The notes beneath the pieces were generated by a model. It saw only the letters and a list, made by a program, of their open reading frames with translations, made no database searches and was not told the DNA's origin. A program made the position numbers and the translations under genes. Positions 17,096 through 28,446 of a DNA stretch of 64,000 nucleotides are shown in pieces (within the stretch, counting starts at the first letter, position 1; each line of letters starts with the position of its first letter). The stretch is from Nocardia iowensis. Its GTDB lineage: Bacteria; Actinomycetota; Actinomycetes; Mycobacteriales; Mycobacteriaceae. The stretch spans positions 1,488,001-1,552,000 of the forward strand of contig NZ_CP078145.1 of the NCBI RefSeq assembly GCF_019222765.1, read 5' to 3'.

Positions 17096-18754
17096 GTGAC
17101 TCCAGCTGACCTTGCAGATCTCCTTCGTGCCACTGCCGCGAAGGTGCTTGTCGAACGTGGATTGGACCCCGCTGTCCTCCCCGACGAGGTCACTGTCGAG
17201 CGCCCTCGCAACCCGGAACATGGTGACTATGCCACGAATGTGGCGATGAAGGTGGCGAAAAAGGCGGGAACGAATCCGCGCGAGCTGGCGACCTGGCTCG
17301 CCGAGGCGCTGGATGCGGCCGACGAGGTGTCCTCCGCCGAGGTGGCCGGGCCCGGTTTCCTGAACATCCGGCTGGCCGCGTCCGCGCAGGGCGCCATTCT
17401 CGAACAGGTGCTCGCCGCCGGTACTGCCTATGGCACCTCGGAGGCGCTGAAGGGCACCCGGATCAATCTGGAGTTCGTGTCGGCCAACCCGACCGGGCCG
17501 GTTCATCTCGGCGGTACCCGGTGGGCGTCGGTCGGTGACGCGCTCGGCCGGATTCTGGCCGCGCAGGGCGCCGACGTGGTGCGCGAGTACTACTTCAACG
17601 ATCACGGCGCGCAGATCGACCGGTTCGCCAGGTCGCTGGTCGCGGCGGCCACCGGAGCGCCGACGCCGGACGACGGCTACGCGGGCGCCTACATCGGCGA
17701 GATCGCGGGCACCATTGTGGCCGCGCATCCGGACGCGGTGGCACTGCCGGAGGACGAGCGGCTGGAGCTGTTCCGCGCCGAGGGTGTCGAGCTGATGTTC
17801 GCGCAGATCCGGCAGTCGCTGCACGAGTTCGGCACGGACTTCGACGTGTACTTCAACGAGAGCTCGCTGTTCCAGTCCGGTGCGGTGGACGCGGCCGTTG
17901 CGAAGCTGAAGAATTCCGGCGACCTGTATGAGAAGGACGGCGCGTGGTGGATCGCGAGCTCCGAATACGGTGACGATCAGGACCGCGTCGTCATCAAGAG
18001 CGACGGCAAACCGGCCTACGTCGCGGGTGATATCGCCTATTTCCAGGACAAGCGGGCGCGCGGTTTCGACCTGTGTATCTACATGCTCGGCGCCGACCAT
18101 CACGGCTACATCGGCCGGTTGAAGGCGATCGCGTCGGTCTCCGGCGACGATCCGGCCACGGTCGAGGTGTTGATCGGGCAGATGGTGAATCTGCTCAAAG
18201 ATGGTGTCGCCGTGAAGATGAGCAAGCGGGCGGGTACCGTGGTGACCCTCGACGACTTGGTGGAGGCCATCGGCGTCGACGCGTCGCGGTATTCCTTGGT
18301 GCGCTCGTCGGTGAATTCGAGCATCGATATCGACCTGAGCATCTGGACCAGTCAAAGTAACGAGAATCCCGTTTACTACGTGCAATACGCGCACGCCAGG
18401 ACCGCGTCGATCGCTCGCAATGCCGCCGAGTTCGAATACGACAAGGTAACCCCGGATCTCGCGCTGCTCGCTTCCGACGAAGAGGGCGAACTCATTCGCA
18501 CCCTCGGTGAGTATCCCCGGGTGGTGAGCAGCGCCGCGGTCCTGCGTGAGCCGCATCGGGTGGCCCGCTACCTGGAGGAACTGGCCGGCGCCTACCACCG
18601 CTTCCAGACCAACAAGAACCTGCGCGTGCTTCCCCTCGGGGACGAGCCCGTAAGCCCGACCAACGCCGCACGCCTGGTGCTGGTCAACGCGACCCGTCAG
18701 GTCCTCGCGAACGGCCTCGCCCTGCTCGGCGTCAGTGCGCCGGAGCGCATGTGA
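17096..18754 (+). CDS. argS: Arginyl-tRNA synthetase
   Basis: 552 aa from GTG 17096. It charges tRNA-Arg in the cytoplasm. The N-terminal Add1 domain is followed by [16 protein letters not shown], the class I HIGH signature (His137 region), and the KMSKR loop is at residues 374-378. The C-terminal DALR anticodon-binding domain contains [12 protein letters not shown] and ends [11 protein letters not shown]. Length matches the actinobacterial family. It opens a five-gene stretch with lysA, hom, thrC and thrB, an order shared with mycobacteria and corynebacteria. In corynebacteria argS-lysA co-transcription links arginine and lysine supply. Confidence 0.97.
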   Translation: MTPADLADLLRATAAKVLVERGLDPAVLPDEVTVERPRNPEHGDYATNVAMKVAKKAGTNPRELATWLAEALDAADEVSSAEVAGPGFLNIRLAASAQGAILEQVLAAGTAYGTSEALKGTRINLEFVSANPTGPVHLGGTRWASVGDALGRILAAQGADVVREYYFNDHGAQIDRFARSLVAAATGAPTPDDGYAGAYIGEIAGTIVAAHPDAVALPEDERLELFRAEGVELMFAQIRQSLHEFGTDFDVYFNESSLFQSGAVDAAVAKLKNSGDLYEKDGAWWIASSEYGDDQDRVVIKSDGKPAYVAGDIAYFQDKRARGFDLCIYMLGADHHGYIGRLKAIASVSGDDPATVEVLIGQMVNLLKDGVAVKMSKRAGTVVTLDDLVEAIGVDASRYSLVRSSVNSSIDIDLSIWTSQSNENPVYYVQYAHARTASIARNAAEFEYDKVTPDLALLASDEEGELIRTLGEYPRVVSSAAVLREPHRVARYLEELAGAYHRFQTNKNLRVLPLGDEPVSPTNAARLVLVNATRQVLANGLALLGVSAPERM

Positions 18755-18800
18755 ACGGGCACAAGGACTTTCAGACGAGCGCCAGGAAGGAACGACTATT

Positions 18801-20222
18801 ATGAGTGCCCATCCGGCCGGACCTCGCCATGCCGAGATTCCGCACGCGCCGAGCCTGGCGGAGCGCCCGCGTGAGGCCAGGCAGATGATCGATCTGCCCG
18901 AAAATGTGTGGCCGCGCAACGCATCCCGCGATGCCGACGGCGTGGTGCGGCTGGCCGGCGTGCCGGTGCACGAGCTGGCGGCCGAATTCGGCACCCCGCT
19001 GTTCGTGGTCGATGAGGACGACTTCCGTTCGCGCTGCCGCGATATGGTGCGCGCGTTCGGCCCGAACGCCCGAGTTCACTACGCCTCCAAGGCCTTCCTG
19101 TGCGGTGAGATCGCGCGCTGGATTCGCGACGAGGGGCTTTCGCTGGACGTGTGTTCCGGCGGCGAACTCGCGGTCGCCCTGCATGCGGGCTTCCCGGCGG
19201 AGCGAATTGCTTTGCACGGCAACAACAAATCCGCGACCGAGCTGGAATCCGCGGTCGCCGCCGGTGTCGGCCACGTGGTCGTCGACTCGTTGATCGAGAT
19301 CGAACGGCTGGAGGCCATCGCGGGTCGCGCCGGTGTGGTGCAGGACGTGCTGGTGCGCGTCACTGTGGGCGTGGAAGCCCATACCCACGAATACATTTCG
19401 ACCGCGCACGAGGATCAGAAGTTCGGCTTCTCGATCGCCGGTGGCGACGCTATGGAGGCGCTCGCCCGCGTCTTCGACGCCGACAACCTGCGCCTGGTCG
19501 GCCTGCACAGCCATATCGGGTCGCAGATCTTCGAGATCGACGGCTTCGAGATCGCCGCGCGCCGCATGCTGCGGCTGCTGCACGACGCCATCGAGAAGTT
19601 CGGCGTCGAGCGCACCGCGCAGATCTCGACGCTCGACCTCGGTGGCGGACTTGGCATTTCGTACCTGCCGAGCGACGATCCGCCGCCGCTGGACGACTTC
19701 GCCGCGAAGGTATGCGACCTGGTCGCCGCCGAGGCGGCGAGTATCGGCCTGCCGCAGCCGAAGATCGCGGTGGAGCCGGGCCGGGCCATCGCCGGGCCTG
19801 GCACCGTCACCCTGTACGAGGTCGGCACCACCAAGGACGTTTCGCTCGACGGCGGCCTGCGCAGGCGCTACATCAGCGTCGACGGCGGCATGAGCGACAA
19901 CATCCGGCCGGCGCTGTACCAGGCGGACTACGACTGCCGTCTGGTCTCCCGATCGTCCGAGGCCGCGCCGGTGGTCGCGCGGGTCGTCGGAAAGCATTGC
20001 GAGAGTGGCGATATCGTCATCCGCGACACCTGGATGCCCGCCGATGTCGGGCCCGGCGATCTCGTCGCCGTCGCCGCGACCGGTGCGTATTGCTACTCGA
20101 TGTCCAGCCGATACAACCAGCTGACCCGCCCTGCGGTGGTCGCGGTGCGTGACGGACAACCGCGACTCATTCTGCGCCGAGAAACGGTGGCGGACTTGCT
20201 CAGCCTGGAGGTGGATTCATGA
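18801..20222 (+). CDS. lysA: Diaminopimelate decarboxylase
   Basis: 473 aa from ATG 18801, preceded by GGAAGGA; the frame extends upstream into argS but that part is not needed. It makes L-lysine and CO2 from meso-diaminopimelate with PLP. The PLP lysine is in VHYASKAF (Lys97). GGGLGISY binds the cofactor phosphate, and [11 protein letters not shown] and a late CESGDI segment complete the active site across the dimer. Because meso-diaminopimelate is also a peptidoglycan precursor, this enzyme sits at the branch between wall and lysine. Its stop overlaps the hom start. Confidence 0.97.
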   Translation: MSAHPAGPRHAEIPHAPSLAERPREARQMIDLPENVWPRNASRDADGVVRLAGVPVHELAAEFGTPLFVVDEDDFRSRCRDMVRAFGPNARVHYASKAFLCGEIARWIRDEGLSLDVCSGGELAVALHAGFPAERIALHGNNKSATELESAVAAGVGHVVVDSLIEIERLEAIAGRAGVVQDVLVRVTVGVEAHTHEYISTAHEDQKFGFSIAGGDAMEALARVFDADNLRLVGLHSHIGSQIFEIDGFEIAARRMLRLLHDAIEKFGVERTAQISTLDLGGGLGISYLPSDDPPPLDDFAAKVCDLVAAEAASIGLPQPKIAVEPGRAIAGPGTVTLYEVGTTKDVSLDGGLRRRYISVDGGMSDNIRPALYQADYDCRLVSRSSEAAPVVARVVGKHCESGDIVIRDTWMPADVGPGDLVAVAATGAYCYSMSSRYNQLTRPAVVAVRDGQPRLILRRETVADLLSLEVDS

Positions 20223-21570
20223 CCGATCCCGCGAAGAACGGTACCTGGGGGAGGGATCAGCCTATTGGGGTTGCGGTCCTCGGCATGGGCAATGTCGGCA
20301 CGGAGGTCGTGCGGATTCTGCGCGAGCACACCGAAGACCTGCGGTCCCGCGTCGGCGCGCCGGTTGTGCTGCGCGGGGTCGCCGTCCGCAATCTGAACAA
20401 CGACCGAGGGCTCCCGGCGCACCTGCTGACCACCGACGCCGACGCCCTGGTCGCCCGGGACGACGTCGATATCGTGGTCGAGGTGATCGGCGGCATCGAT
20501 CCGCCGCGCCGGTTGATCCTGGCCGCACTGAACGCGGGCAAATCCGTGGTGACCGCGAACAAGGCGCTGCTCGCCGATTACACCGGCGAACTCGCCGCGG
20601 CCGCCGAACGCAACCGCGCCGACCTTTACTTCGAGGCAGCGGTCGCGGGCGCCATCCCGGTGGTCCGCCCCCTCATCCAGTCGCTGGCCGGTGACCGGGT
20701 CAACCGGGTGGTCGGCATCGTCAACGGCACCACCAACTTCATCCTCTCCGCGATGGACGAGACCGGCGCCGATTACGAGGTCACCCTGAAGGAGGCCACC
20801 CGCCTCGGCTACGCGGAGGCCGACCCGACCGCCGATGTGGAGGGCTACGACGCCGCCGCCAAGGCCGCCATCCTGGCTTCGCTCGCGTTCCACACCCGGG
20901 TGACCGCCGCCGACGTGTACCGCGAGGGCATCTCCAAGATCAGCTCCGAGGACCTGGAGACCGCGTCCGCGCTGAACTGCACGGTCAAGCTGCTCGCCAT
21001 CTGCGAGCGGGTGGCCGCGGGCCCAGGTGAGCCGGGACCCGACGAAGGCGGCAAGGAGCGCGTCTCCGTGCGCGTCTACCCGGCGCTGGTGCCGCGCAAG
21101 CACCCGTTGGCCGCGGTGAGTGGCGCATTCAACGCCGTCGTCGTCGAGGCGGAGAACGCCGGACGGCTGATGTTCTACGGACAGGGCGCGGGCGGAGCGC
21201 CGACCGCTTCCGCCGTGCTCGGCGATCTGGTGATGGCCGCGCGCAACAAGTTCTACGGTGGCCGCGCTCCCGGCGAATCGGTTTATGCTGAGCTACCGAT
21301 CGCGCCGATCGGCGATACACCCACCCGCTATCACGTGAACCTGCAGGTGGCAGACCGTCCCGGGGTCCTGGCCGCGGTGGCGGGCGAATTCGCCAAGCAC
21401 GGGGTGAGCATTTCGACCGTCCGCCAAGAGGGGCACGGCACGGGTGCTCGCTTGGTCGTGGTTACCCACCACGCCGTGGAGTCGGCGCTCGCGGACACCG
21501 TCGCCGCCCTGGCGGAAATGGAATCCGTCACATCTATCACCAGCGTTTTGCGATTGGAAGGCACCGAAGA

Positions 21571-21574
<4 letters not shown>
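20219..21574 (+). CDS. hom: Homoserine dehydrogenase
   Basis: 451 aa, starting in an ATGA overlap with lysA. It reduces aspartate semialdehyde to homoserine with NAD(P)H. The Rossmann motif is [21 protein letters not shown] and [12 protein letters not shown] lie in the substrate site, and [16 protein letters not shown] holds the catalytic Lys. The C-terminal ACT domain (about 360-445, starting [15 protein letters not shown]) is the usual site of threonine feedback inhibition. A DEGGKERV insertion lies near residue 280. With thrC and thrB it forms the threonine branch. Confidence 0.97.
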
Positions 21575-23749
<2,175 letters not shown>

Positions 23750-23762
23750 CGGCGCGTCTGGC

Positions 23763-23792
23763 TTGCCGAGATTCACAATGGGCAGCTATCCT
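23763..23792 (+). promoter_or_regulatory. Probable rho promoter
   Basis: TTGCCG, an 18-base spacer and TATCCT, just after thrB. It would give a leader of about 240 bases before rho. Confidence 0.5.
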
Positions 23793-24036
23793 GAGCGAGT
23801 CCGTACATCGTGCGCATCAGACGCCGGTGCTTCATCAGGGCAATCGCTCCAGCAGGCTCCAGGCTCGAGCCTCCAGGCCATGGGGGTGCTGCGTAGCTGC
23901 GCAACTGGAATGATCTCTCCCACCTCACACCACCGGTGGCGAAGCGGACGGACGCATCCGAGTCCGGCAGAATGCCCGGACTGCGGGACGAACCCTCGAA
24001 ACAGCACACGGCAATCGGGGGAAGGAAAGGATTTCC
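23793..24036 (+). promoter_or_regulatory. Long rho leader
   Basis: This holds no gene. It contains a perfect 12-bp palindrome AGGCTCGAGCCT at 23861-23872 and a strong ribosome-binding site GAAGGAAAGG ending at 24030. Many rho genes have long leaders in which Rho terminates its own transcription; that use here is an inference. Confidence 0.4.
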
Positions 24037-26181
24037 GTGACAGATACGGACCTGCTCGCCACACCCGGGGTGGAATCCAACCCAACATCTCCGGGCGACA
24101 GCGAAAGTGACTCCGGACAGATTTCGAAGATGAGCGAACAAACCGACGTCGCACGATCGGGGCTGACTGGAATGTTGTTGCCGCAGTTGCGCGCGCTCGC
24201 GGGGGAGCTCGGTATCCGAGGCACCTCCGGAATGCGCAAAGGCGATTTGATCGCCGCAATCAAGGAAAATCAGGCCGGTAAACCGGCCAAGGGTGAAAAG
24301 CCCGAAGGGGGACAGGCCAAGTCCGCGGTTTCCGCCAAGGCCGACACACCCGCTAATGCGGAAGCTCAGGCCACCGCGTCTGCACCCGCTCGGGCAGAGC
24401 AGGGGACCCTCGATGTAGCTCCCGCCCCGGCGAAGGAAACTCCGGTTGCCGAAGCCGCGGCTCCGGCAAAGGAATCCGCTCCGGTGAACTCGGCCCCGGC
24501 CGAGGCCACACCGTCCACCGCGCCCGAATCCACCGAGGATTCCGGCCGGGAGAGCGGTCAGCGTGGGCGTGGTCGGCAGCGGCGCGGCCGTGACCAGGCG
24601 CGATCCGGCGGCGGCGAGACCGCGTCGGCCGATGCGCGTGGTGACGAGCCGAAGCAGGACACCGAGCAGGGCGAGCGGCGCCGCGAGCGCAATCAGTCGG
24701 GCGAGCGGAACCAGTCCGAGCGCACTCAGACGAACGAGCGCACGCAGTCCGGTGAGCGCAATCAGGGCGAGCGCACGCAGTCCGGTGAGCGTGGCCAGTC
24801 GGGTGAGCGTCAGTCGAGTGACCGTGGTCAGTCGGGTGAGCGCAACAACCAGAACGGCAACGGCGGCGGAAACGCCGGCGGTGGCCGCAACGACCGCAAC
24901 AACACCCGCGGTGACGACGACGAAGAAGGCGGTCGCGGCCGGCGGGGACGCCGATTCCGTGAGCGTCGTCGTGGTCGCGACCGTGAGCCGGGTAGCGGTG
25001 GCGGCGAGGCGCGCGAGCTGGAGATCCGCGAAGACGACGTGCTCCAGCCGGTCGCGGGCATCCTCGACGTGCTGGACAACTACGCCTTCGTCCGGACCTC
25101 GGGCTACCTGGCCGGACCGAACGACGTCTACGTCTCGATGAACCTGGTCCGCAAGAACGGCCTGCGCCGCGGTGACGCGATCACCGGTGCGGTGCGCGCC
25201 CCGCGCGACGGCGAGCAGAGCAACCAGCGGCAGAAGTTCGATCCGCTGGTGCGTCTCGACACGGTCAACGGTGGTGAGGTCGAGGCGGCCAAGCGGCGCC
25301 CCGAGTTCAGCAAGCTCACCCCGCTGTACCCGAACCAGCGACTGCGCCTGGAAACTCAGCCCAACAAGCTGACGACCCGCGTCATCGACCTGATCATGCC
25401 GATCGGTAAGGGCCAGCGCGCCCTGATCGTCTCGCCGCCGAAGGCCGGTAAGACGACGATCATGCAGGACATCGCCAACGCCATCGCCATCAACAACCCC
25501 GAGGTCTACCTCATGGTTGTGCTGGTCGACGAGCGGCCGGAAGAGGTCACCGACATGCAGCGTTCGGTGAAGGGTGAGGTCATCGCCTCGACCTTCGACC
25601 GTCCGCCGTCAGACCACACCTCGGTCGCCGAACTCGCCATCGAGCGGGCCAAGCGGCTGGTGGAAATGGGCAAAGACGTTGTGGTGCTGCTCGACTCGAT
25701 CACTCGACTGGGTCGCGCGTACAACAACTCCTCGCCCGCTTCGGGTCGAATCCTTTCCGGTGGTGTCGATTCCACCGCGCTGTACCCGCCCAAGCGGTTC
25801 CTCGGCGCGGCCCGCAACATCGAGAACGGTGGCTCGCTCACCATCATCGCCACCGCCATGGTGGAGACCGGTTCGACCGGTGACACGGTGATCTTCGAGG
25901 AATTCAAGGGTACCGGCAACGCGGAGCTCAAGCTGGACCGCAAGATCGCGGAACGGCGCGTGTTCCCCGCGGTGGACGTCAACCCGTCCGGCACTCGTAA
26001 GGACGAGCTACTGCTCAACCCCGACGAGGCGGCGGTGCTGCACAAGCTGCGCCGCGTATTGTCCGGCCTGGACTCGCACCAGGCGATCGATCTGCTGATC
26101 GACCGCCTGAAGAAATCCAAGAACAACCTCGAGTTCCTGATGCAGGTGAGCAAGACCGCGCCTGGCGCACTGGACGAGTAA
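24037..26181 (+). CDS. rho: Transcription termination factor Rho
   Basis: 714 aa from GTG 24037. The hexameric ATP-dependent RNA translocase releases RNA polymerase. A short helical Rho-N segment (about 40-90: LPQLRALAGELGIRGTSGMRKGDLIAAIKEN) is followed by some 240 residues of Ala/Pro/Glu, then Arg/Asn/Gln/Gly-rich disordered sequence. The RNA-binding cold-shock domain starts near 328 (DDVLQPVAGILDVLDNYAFVRT). Walker A is SPPKAGKTT (Lys472) and Walker B is DVVVLLDSITRLGRAYN. It is clearly longer than the E. coli enzyme (about 420 aa) because of the inserted segment, a trait of actinobacterial Rho. A terminator follows. Confidence 0.97.
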   Translation: MTDTDLLATPGVESNPTSPGDSESDSGQISKMSEQTDVARSGLTGMLLPQLRALAGELGIRGTSGMRKGDLIAAIKENQAGKPAKGEKPEGGQAKSAVSAKADTPANAEAQATASAPARAEQGTLDVAPAPAKETPVAEAAAPAKESAPVNSAPAEATPSTAPESTEDSGRESGQRGRGRQRRGRDQARSGGGETASADARGDEPKQDTEQGERRRERNQSGERNQSERTQTNERTQSGERNQGERTQSGERGQSGERQSSDRGQSGERNNQNGNGGGNAGGGRNDRNNTRGDDDEEGGRGRRGRRFRERRRGRDREPGSGGGEARELEIREDDVLQPVAGILDVLDNYAFVRTSGYLAGPNDVYVSMNLVRKNGLRRGDAITGAVRAPRDGEQSNQRQKFDPLVRLDTVNGGEVEAAKRRPEFSKLTPLYPNQRLRLETQPNKLTTRVIDLIMPIGKGQRALIVSPPKAGKTTIMQDIANAIAINNPEVYLMVVLVDERPEEVTDMQRSVKGEVIASTFDRPPSDHTSVAELAIERAKRLVEMGKDVVVLLDSITRLGRAYNNSSPASGRILSGGVDSTALYPPKRFLGAARNIENGGSLTIIATAMVETGSTGDTVIFEEFKGTGNAELKLDRKIAERRVFPAVDVNPSGTRKDELLLNPDEAAVLHKLRRVLSGLDSHQAIDLLIDRLKKSKNNLEFLMQVSKTAPGALDE
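24685..24846 (+). repeat. Degenerate repeat encoding SGERNQ/SGERTQ units in Rho
   Basis: About nine imperfect 18-21-bp units in frame, covering residues about 217-270 of Rho. The units read (S/N)(G/E)ERxQ. The product is basic, polar and very likely disordered, so it probably binds RNA or drives condensation. Confidence 0.7.
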
Positions 26182-26667
26182 GTTCGCAAACTGTTCCGCC
26201 GAAAGGGCCTCGCGTTCGCGGGGCCCTTTCGGCGTCCGCGGGCTGAAGAACATCAGGCTGTCCCGCCTCTCCGCGTATTCAGGCCAGACTCGGGTGCCGC
26301 GACGGTGGCGTTGGCGGCCGACGGTAAGTGCTCGTCGGAGTTCTGGGCGTACCCGGCGAGTTACCCATGTGCTCGCGAAATCAGTTGATGCGCTGGCCTC
26401 TGCCGAGAGGGCTCCGGACGAGCGGGGCCCTCTCGGCGTCTGCGGGCTGAAGAACATCAGCCCGATGATGGCCGCGCCGCCGATCAGGAAACTCAGAATG
26501 ATCGCCGAGGTCGTCACCGCACTCCCCTCCGGGGCGGTGCTCGAGGCCTCGAAGAACCCGGTGGTCTCCGGGGCGGCCGTGGTCGTGGTGTCCGGCAGGG
26601 CGCACCAGCCGCCCACGACAGCGAGAATCAGCAGACCGAAGACCGCGGAAGCGATTCGGGTGCTCAT
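26008..26667 (-). CDS. Small secreted/membrane protein with run-on C-terminus
   Basis: 219 aa if read to the stop at 26008. The start is supported: ATG 26667 has GAGAGGAGAA just upstream. The first 90 residues look real: a signal or helix (about 5-22), a Thr/Ala/Glu-rich stretch, and a second helix TTSAIILSFLIGGAAIIGLMFF. After that the frame runs through a duplicated 37-bp segment, a dispersed 131-bp repeat, the rho terminator and 174 bases antisense to rho. LMFFSP(Q/R)TP occurs twice, 68 residues apart. The C-terminal half is probably not the ancestral one. Function unknown. Confidence 0.4.
   Translation of the reverse strand: MSTRIASAVFGLLILAVVGGWCALPDTTTTAAPETTGFFEASSTAPEGSAVTTSAIILSFLIGGAAIIGLMFFSPQTPRGPRSSGALSAEASASTDFASTWVTRRVRPELRRALTVGRQRHRRGTRVWPEYAERRDSLMFFSPRTPKGPREREALSAEQFANLLVQCARRGLAHLHQELEVVLGFLQAVDQQIDRLVRVQAGQYAAQLVQHRRLVGVEQ
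26199..26232 (+). terminator. rho transcript terminator
   Basis: An 11-bp stem CCGAAAGGGCC/GGCCCTTTCGG with a GC-rich loop, 18 bases after the rho stop. No clear U-run follows. Confidence 0.65.
26220..26460. repeat. 37-bp direct repeat pair bracketing a dispersed repeat
   Basis: Positions 26220-26256 and 26424-26460 match at 35 of 37 bases. The second copy belongs to another hairpin (stem 26402-26412/26427-26437, GCCGAGAGGGC). The segment between the copies contains the 131-bp dispersed repeat, so the arrangement looks like a local duplication with insertion. Confidence 0.8.
26262..26392 (+). repeat. Dispersed 131-bp repeat, copy A
   Basis: It begins CCCGCCTCTCCGCGTATTCA and ends ACTCGCGAAATCAGTTG-like (here GCTCGCGAAATCAGTTGATG). 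The first 24 bases are identical to copy B at 39750, the last 35 differ at two positions, and both copies are 131 bp. The middle is less conserved. No terminal inverted repeats and no gene inside. Confidence 0.8.
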
Positions 26668-26867
26668 AACTTCTCCTCTCTCTGTCACGGGCACGCCACT
26701 GTGCATTGGTCTCCAACTCTATGAACGAAGCTGTTCGCATTCCTGAGTAGCGGACTACCCGACTTCAGGGTTCCTGAGACAGCGGGGATGCGCGTGCCCG
26801 GACTTCCTGGGGCGGTGCCGATAGGGGGAGTACCTGGGGCGGGAACAAACCGCGCGCAGGGGGCGTT

Positions 26868-26897
26868 TTGGGAGCGTAAGGACTGTTCTGGCATACT
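26868..26897 (+). promoter_or_regulatory. Probable rpmE promoter
   Basis: TTGGGA, 18 bases, CATACT. It gives a leader of about 110 bases that contains the hairpin at 26911. Confidence 0.45.
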
Positions 26898-26910
26898 GAA
26901 CGGTCGTTGC

Positions 26911-26931
26911 GTCTGCTCTCTTAGAGCAGAC
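26911..26931 (+). promoter_or_regulatory. Leader hairpin of rpmE
   Basis: A perfect 8-bp stem GTCTGCTC/GAGCAGAC with a TCTTA loop, placed early in the leader. L31 leader motifs have been described in Actinobacteria; whether this is one needs a covariance-model search. Confidence 0.45.
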
Positions 26932-27011
26932 CTCCCGCCTAAGTCGGTTCCGGTTCACGTTCCCGCGATTCCCGTGCGAGCGACCCGGCGACCAATATCG
27001 AGAGGACACCC

Positions 27012-27257
27012 ATGAAGGCAGGAATCCACCCGACGTATGTCGACACCACGGTCGTCTGTGGTTGCGGCAATACGTTCCAGACTCGCAGCACCAAGGAGTC
27101 GGGACACATCAACGTCGAGGTCTGCTCGCAGTGCCACCCGTTCTACACCGGCAAGCAGAAGATCCTCGACACCGGCGGCCGCGTGGCCCGCTTCGAGGCC
27201 CGCTACGGCAAGCGTGCCGGCAAGAAGGCGGACGCGGACGAAACCGCAGCCAAGTAG
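27012..27257 (+). CDS. rpmE: 50S ribosomal protein L31, zinc-binding form
   Basis: 81 aa. Cys16, Cys18, Cys38 and Cys41 form the zinc site that marks the C+ form of L31, the one replaced under zinc shortage by a cysteine-free paralogue in many actinobacteria. [15 protein letters not shown] and [20 protein letters not shown] are typical. GAGAGGACACCC precedes the start. It has its own promoter and terminator, apart from rho and prfA. Confidence 0.98.
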   Translation: MKAGIHPTYVDTTVVCGCGNTFQTRSTKESGHINVEVCSQCHPFYTGKQKILDTGGRVARFEARYGKRAGKKADADETAAK

Positions 27258-27266
27258 CTTCCTCGC

Positions 27267-27306
27267 CGACGCCCGGTCCTGCTCAGCAGGCCGGGCGTCG
27301 GTGTTT
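27267..27306 (+). terminator. rpmE terminator
   Basis: A GC-rich stem CGACGCCCGG/CCGGGCGTCG (27267-27276 with 27291-27300), with an inner CCTGCT/AGCAGG stem, followed by GTGTTTT. Confidence 0.85.
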
Positions 27307-27350
27307 TCTATGGGGCCCCTGCGACAGGAAAAACAGGAAGAGGAAGCACC

Positions 27351-28421
27351 GTGACGCAACCGTCCGCGATCGACGACATTCTGGCCGAGCACGCGGGCCT
27401 GGAAACGCAGCTGTCCGATCCGGCGCTGCACAACGATCCGGGCGCCGCGCGCCGGGTCGGCAAGCGGTTCGCCGAACTCGCGCCGATCATGGCCGCCTAC
27501 ACCAAACTGAAGTCCGCCCGCGACGACCTCGCCGCCGCGCGGGAACTCGCCGCCGACGACGCGACTTTCGCCGCCGAGGTTCCCGAGTTGGAACGCCAGG
27601 TCGCCGAGCTGGAGCAGACCCTCGCGGACCTGCTCGCCCCGCGCGACCCGCACGACGGCGACGATGTAGTGCTCGAGGTGAAATCCGGTGAGGGCGGCGA
27701 GGAATCGGCGCTGTTCGCCGCCGATCTGGCGCGCATGTACATCCGGTACGCCGAACGGCACGGCTGGAAGGTAGAGATGCTGGACTACACCTTCTCGGAG
27801 CTGGGTGGGTACAAGGAAGCGACGCTGTCGATCAAGAGCCGCGACGCCGCGCGCGACGGTGTGTGGTCGCGATTCAAATTCGAAGGTGGCGTGCACCGGG
27901 TGCAGCGGGTGCCGGTCACCGAGTCGCAGGGCCGCATCCACACCTCGGCCGCCGGTGTTCTCATCTACCCGGAACCCGACGAGGTGGAGGCGGTGCAGAT
28001 CGACGAAAGCGACCTGCGCATCGACGTCTACCGTTCCTCCGGCAAGGGCGGGCAGGGCGTCAACACCACCGACTCCGCCGTCCGCCTCACCCACCTGCCC
28101 TCCGGCATCGTGGTGACCTGCCAGAACGAGCGCTCGCAGCTGCAGAACAAGGCCCGCGCCATGCAGGTGCTCGCCGCCCGGCTGCAAGCACTCGCCGAGG
28201 AGCAGGCCGATCAGGAAGCGGCGGCGGGCCGGGCCAGCCAGATCCGCACCGTCGACCGATCCGAACGCATCCGCACCTACAACTTCCCGGAGAACCGGAT
28301 CGCCGACCACCGCATCGGCTTCAAGGCGCACAACCTGGACGCCGTACTGGACGGCGACATGGACGCGCTGCTGGACGCCCTCGGCAAGGCGGACCGCGAA
28401 GCGCGAATGGCCGCGGAATAA
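27351..28421 (+). CDS. prfA: Peptide chain release factor 1
   Basis: 356 aa from GTG 27351, with AGGAAG upstream. It reads UAA and UAG. The stop-codon-reading tripeptide is PVT (188-190) and the GGQ peptidyl-hydrolysis loop is at 233-235 in [16 protein letters not shown]. The C-terminal [20 protein letters not shown] is typical of class I release factors. The next gene encodes PrmC, which methylates the Gln of GGQ, so the pair is functionally linked. Confidence 0.98.
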   Translation: MTQPSAIDDILAEHAGLETQLSDPALHNDPGAARRVGKRFAELAPIMAAYTKLKSARDDLAAARELAADDATFAAEVPELERQVAELEQTLADLLAPRDPHDGDDVVLEVKSGEGGEESALFAADLARMYIRYAERHGWKVEMLDYTFSELGGYKEATLSIKSRDAARDGVWSRFKFEGGVHRVQRVPVTESQGRIHTSAAGVLIYPEPDEVEAVQIDESDLRIDVYRSSGKGGQGVNTTDSAVRLTHLPSGIVVTCQNERSQLQNKARAMQVLAARLQALAEEQADQEAAAGRASQIRTVDRSERIRTYNFPENRIADHRIGFKAHNLDAVLDGDMDALLDALGKADREARMAAE

Positions 28422-28446
28422 GCGACAGTCCGGCAGAGTCGAGGCC

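Noticed and set aside
16664..18994. 776-codon minus-strand open frame over argS
   Set aside because: Antisense to argS and out of frame with the DUF3105 gene; no recognisable domain.
24685..24846. Possible CRISPR-like array
   Set aside because: Units are 18-21 bp without distinct spacers and stay in frame inside rho. No cas genes in the window.
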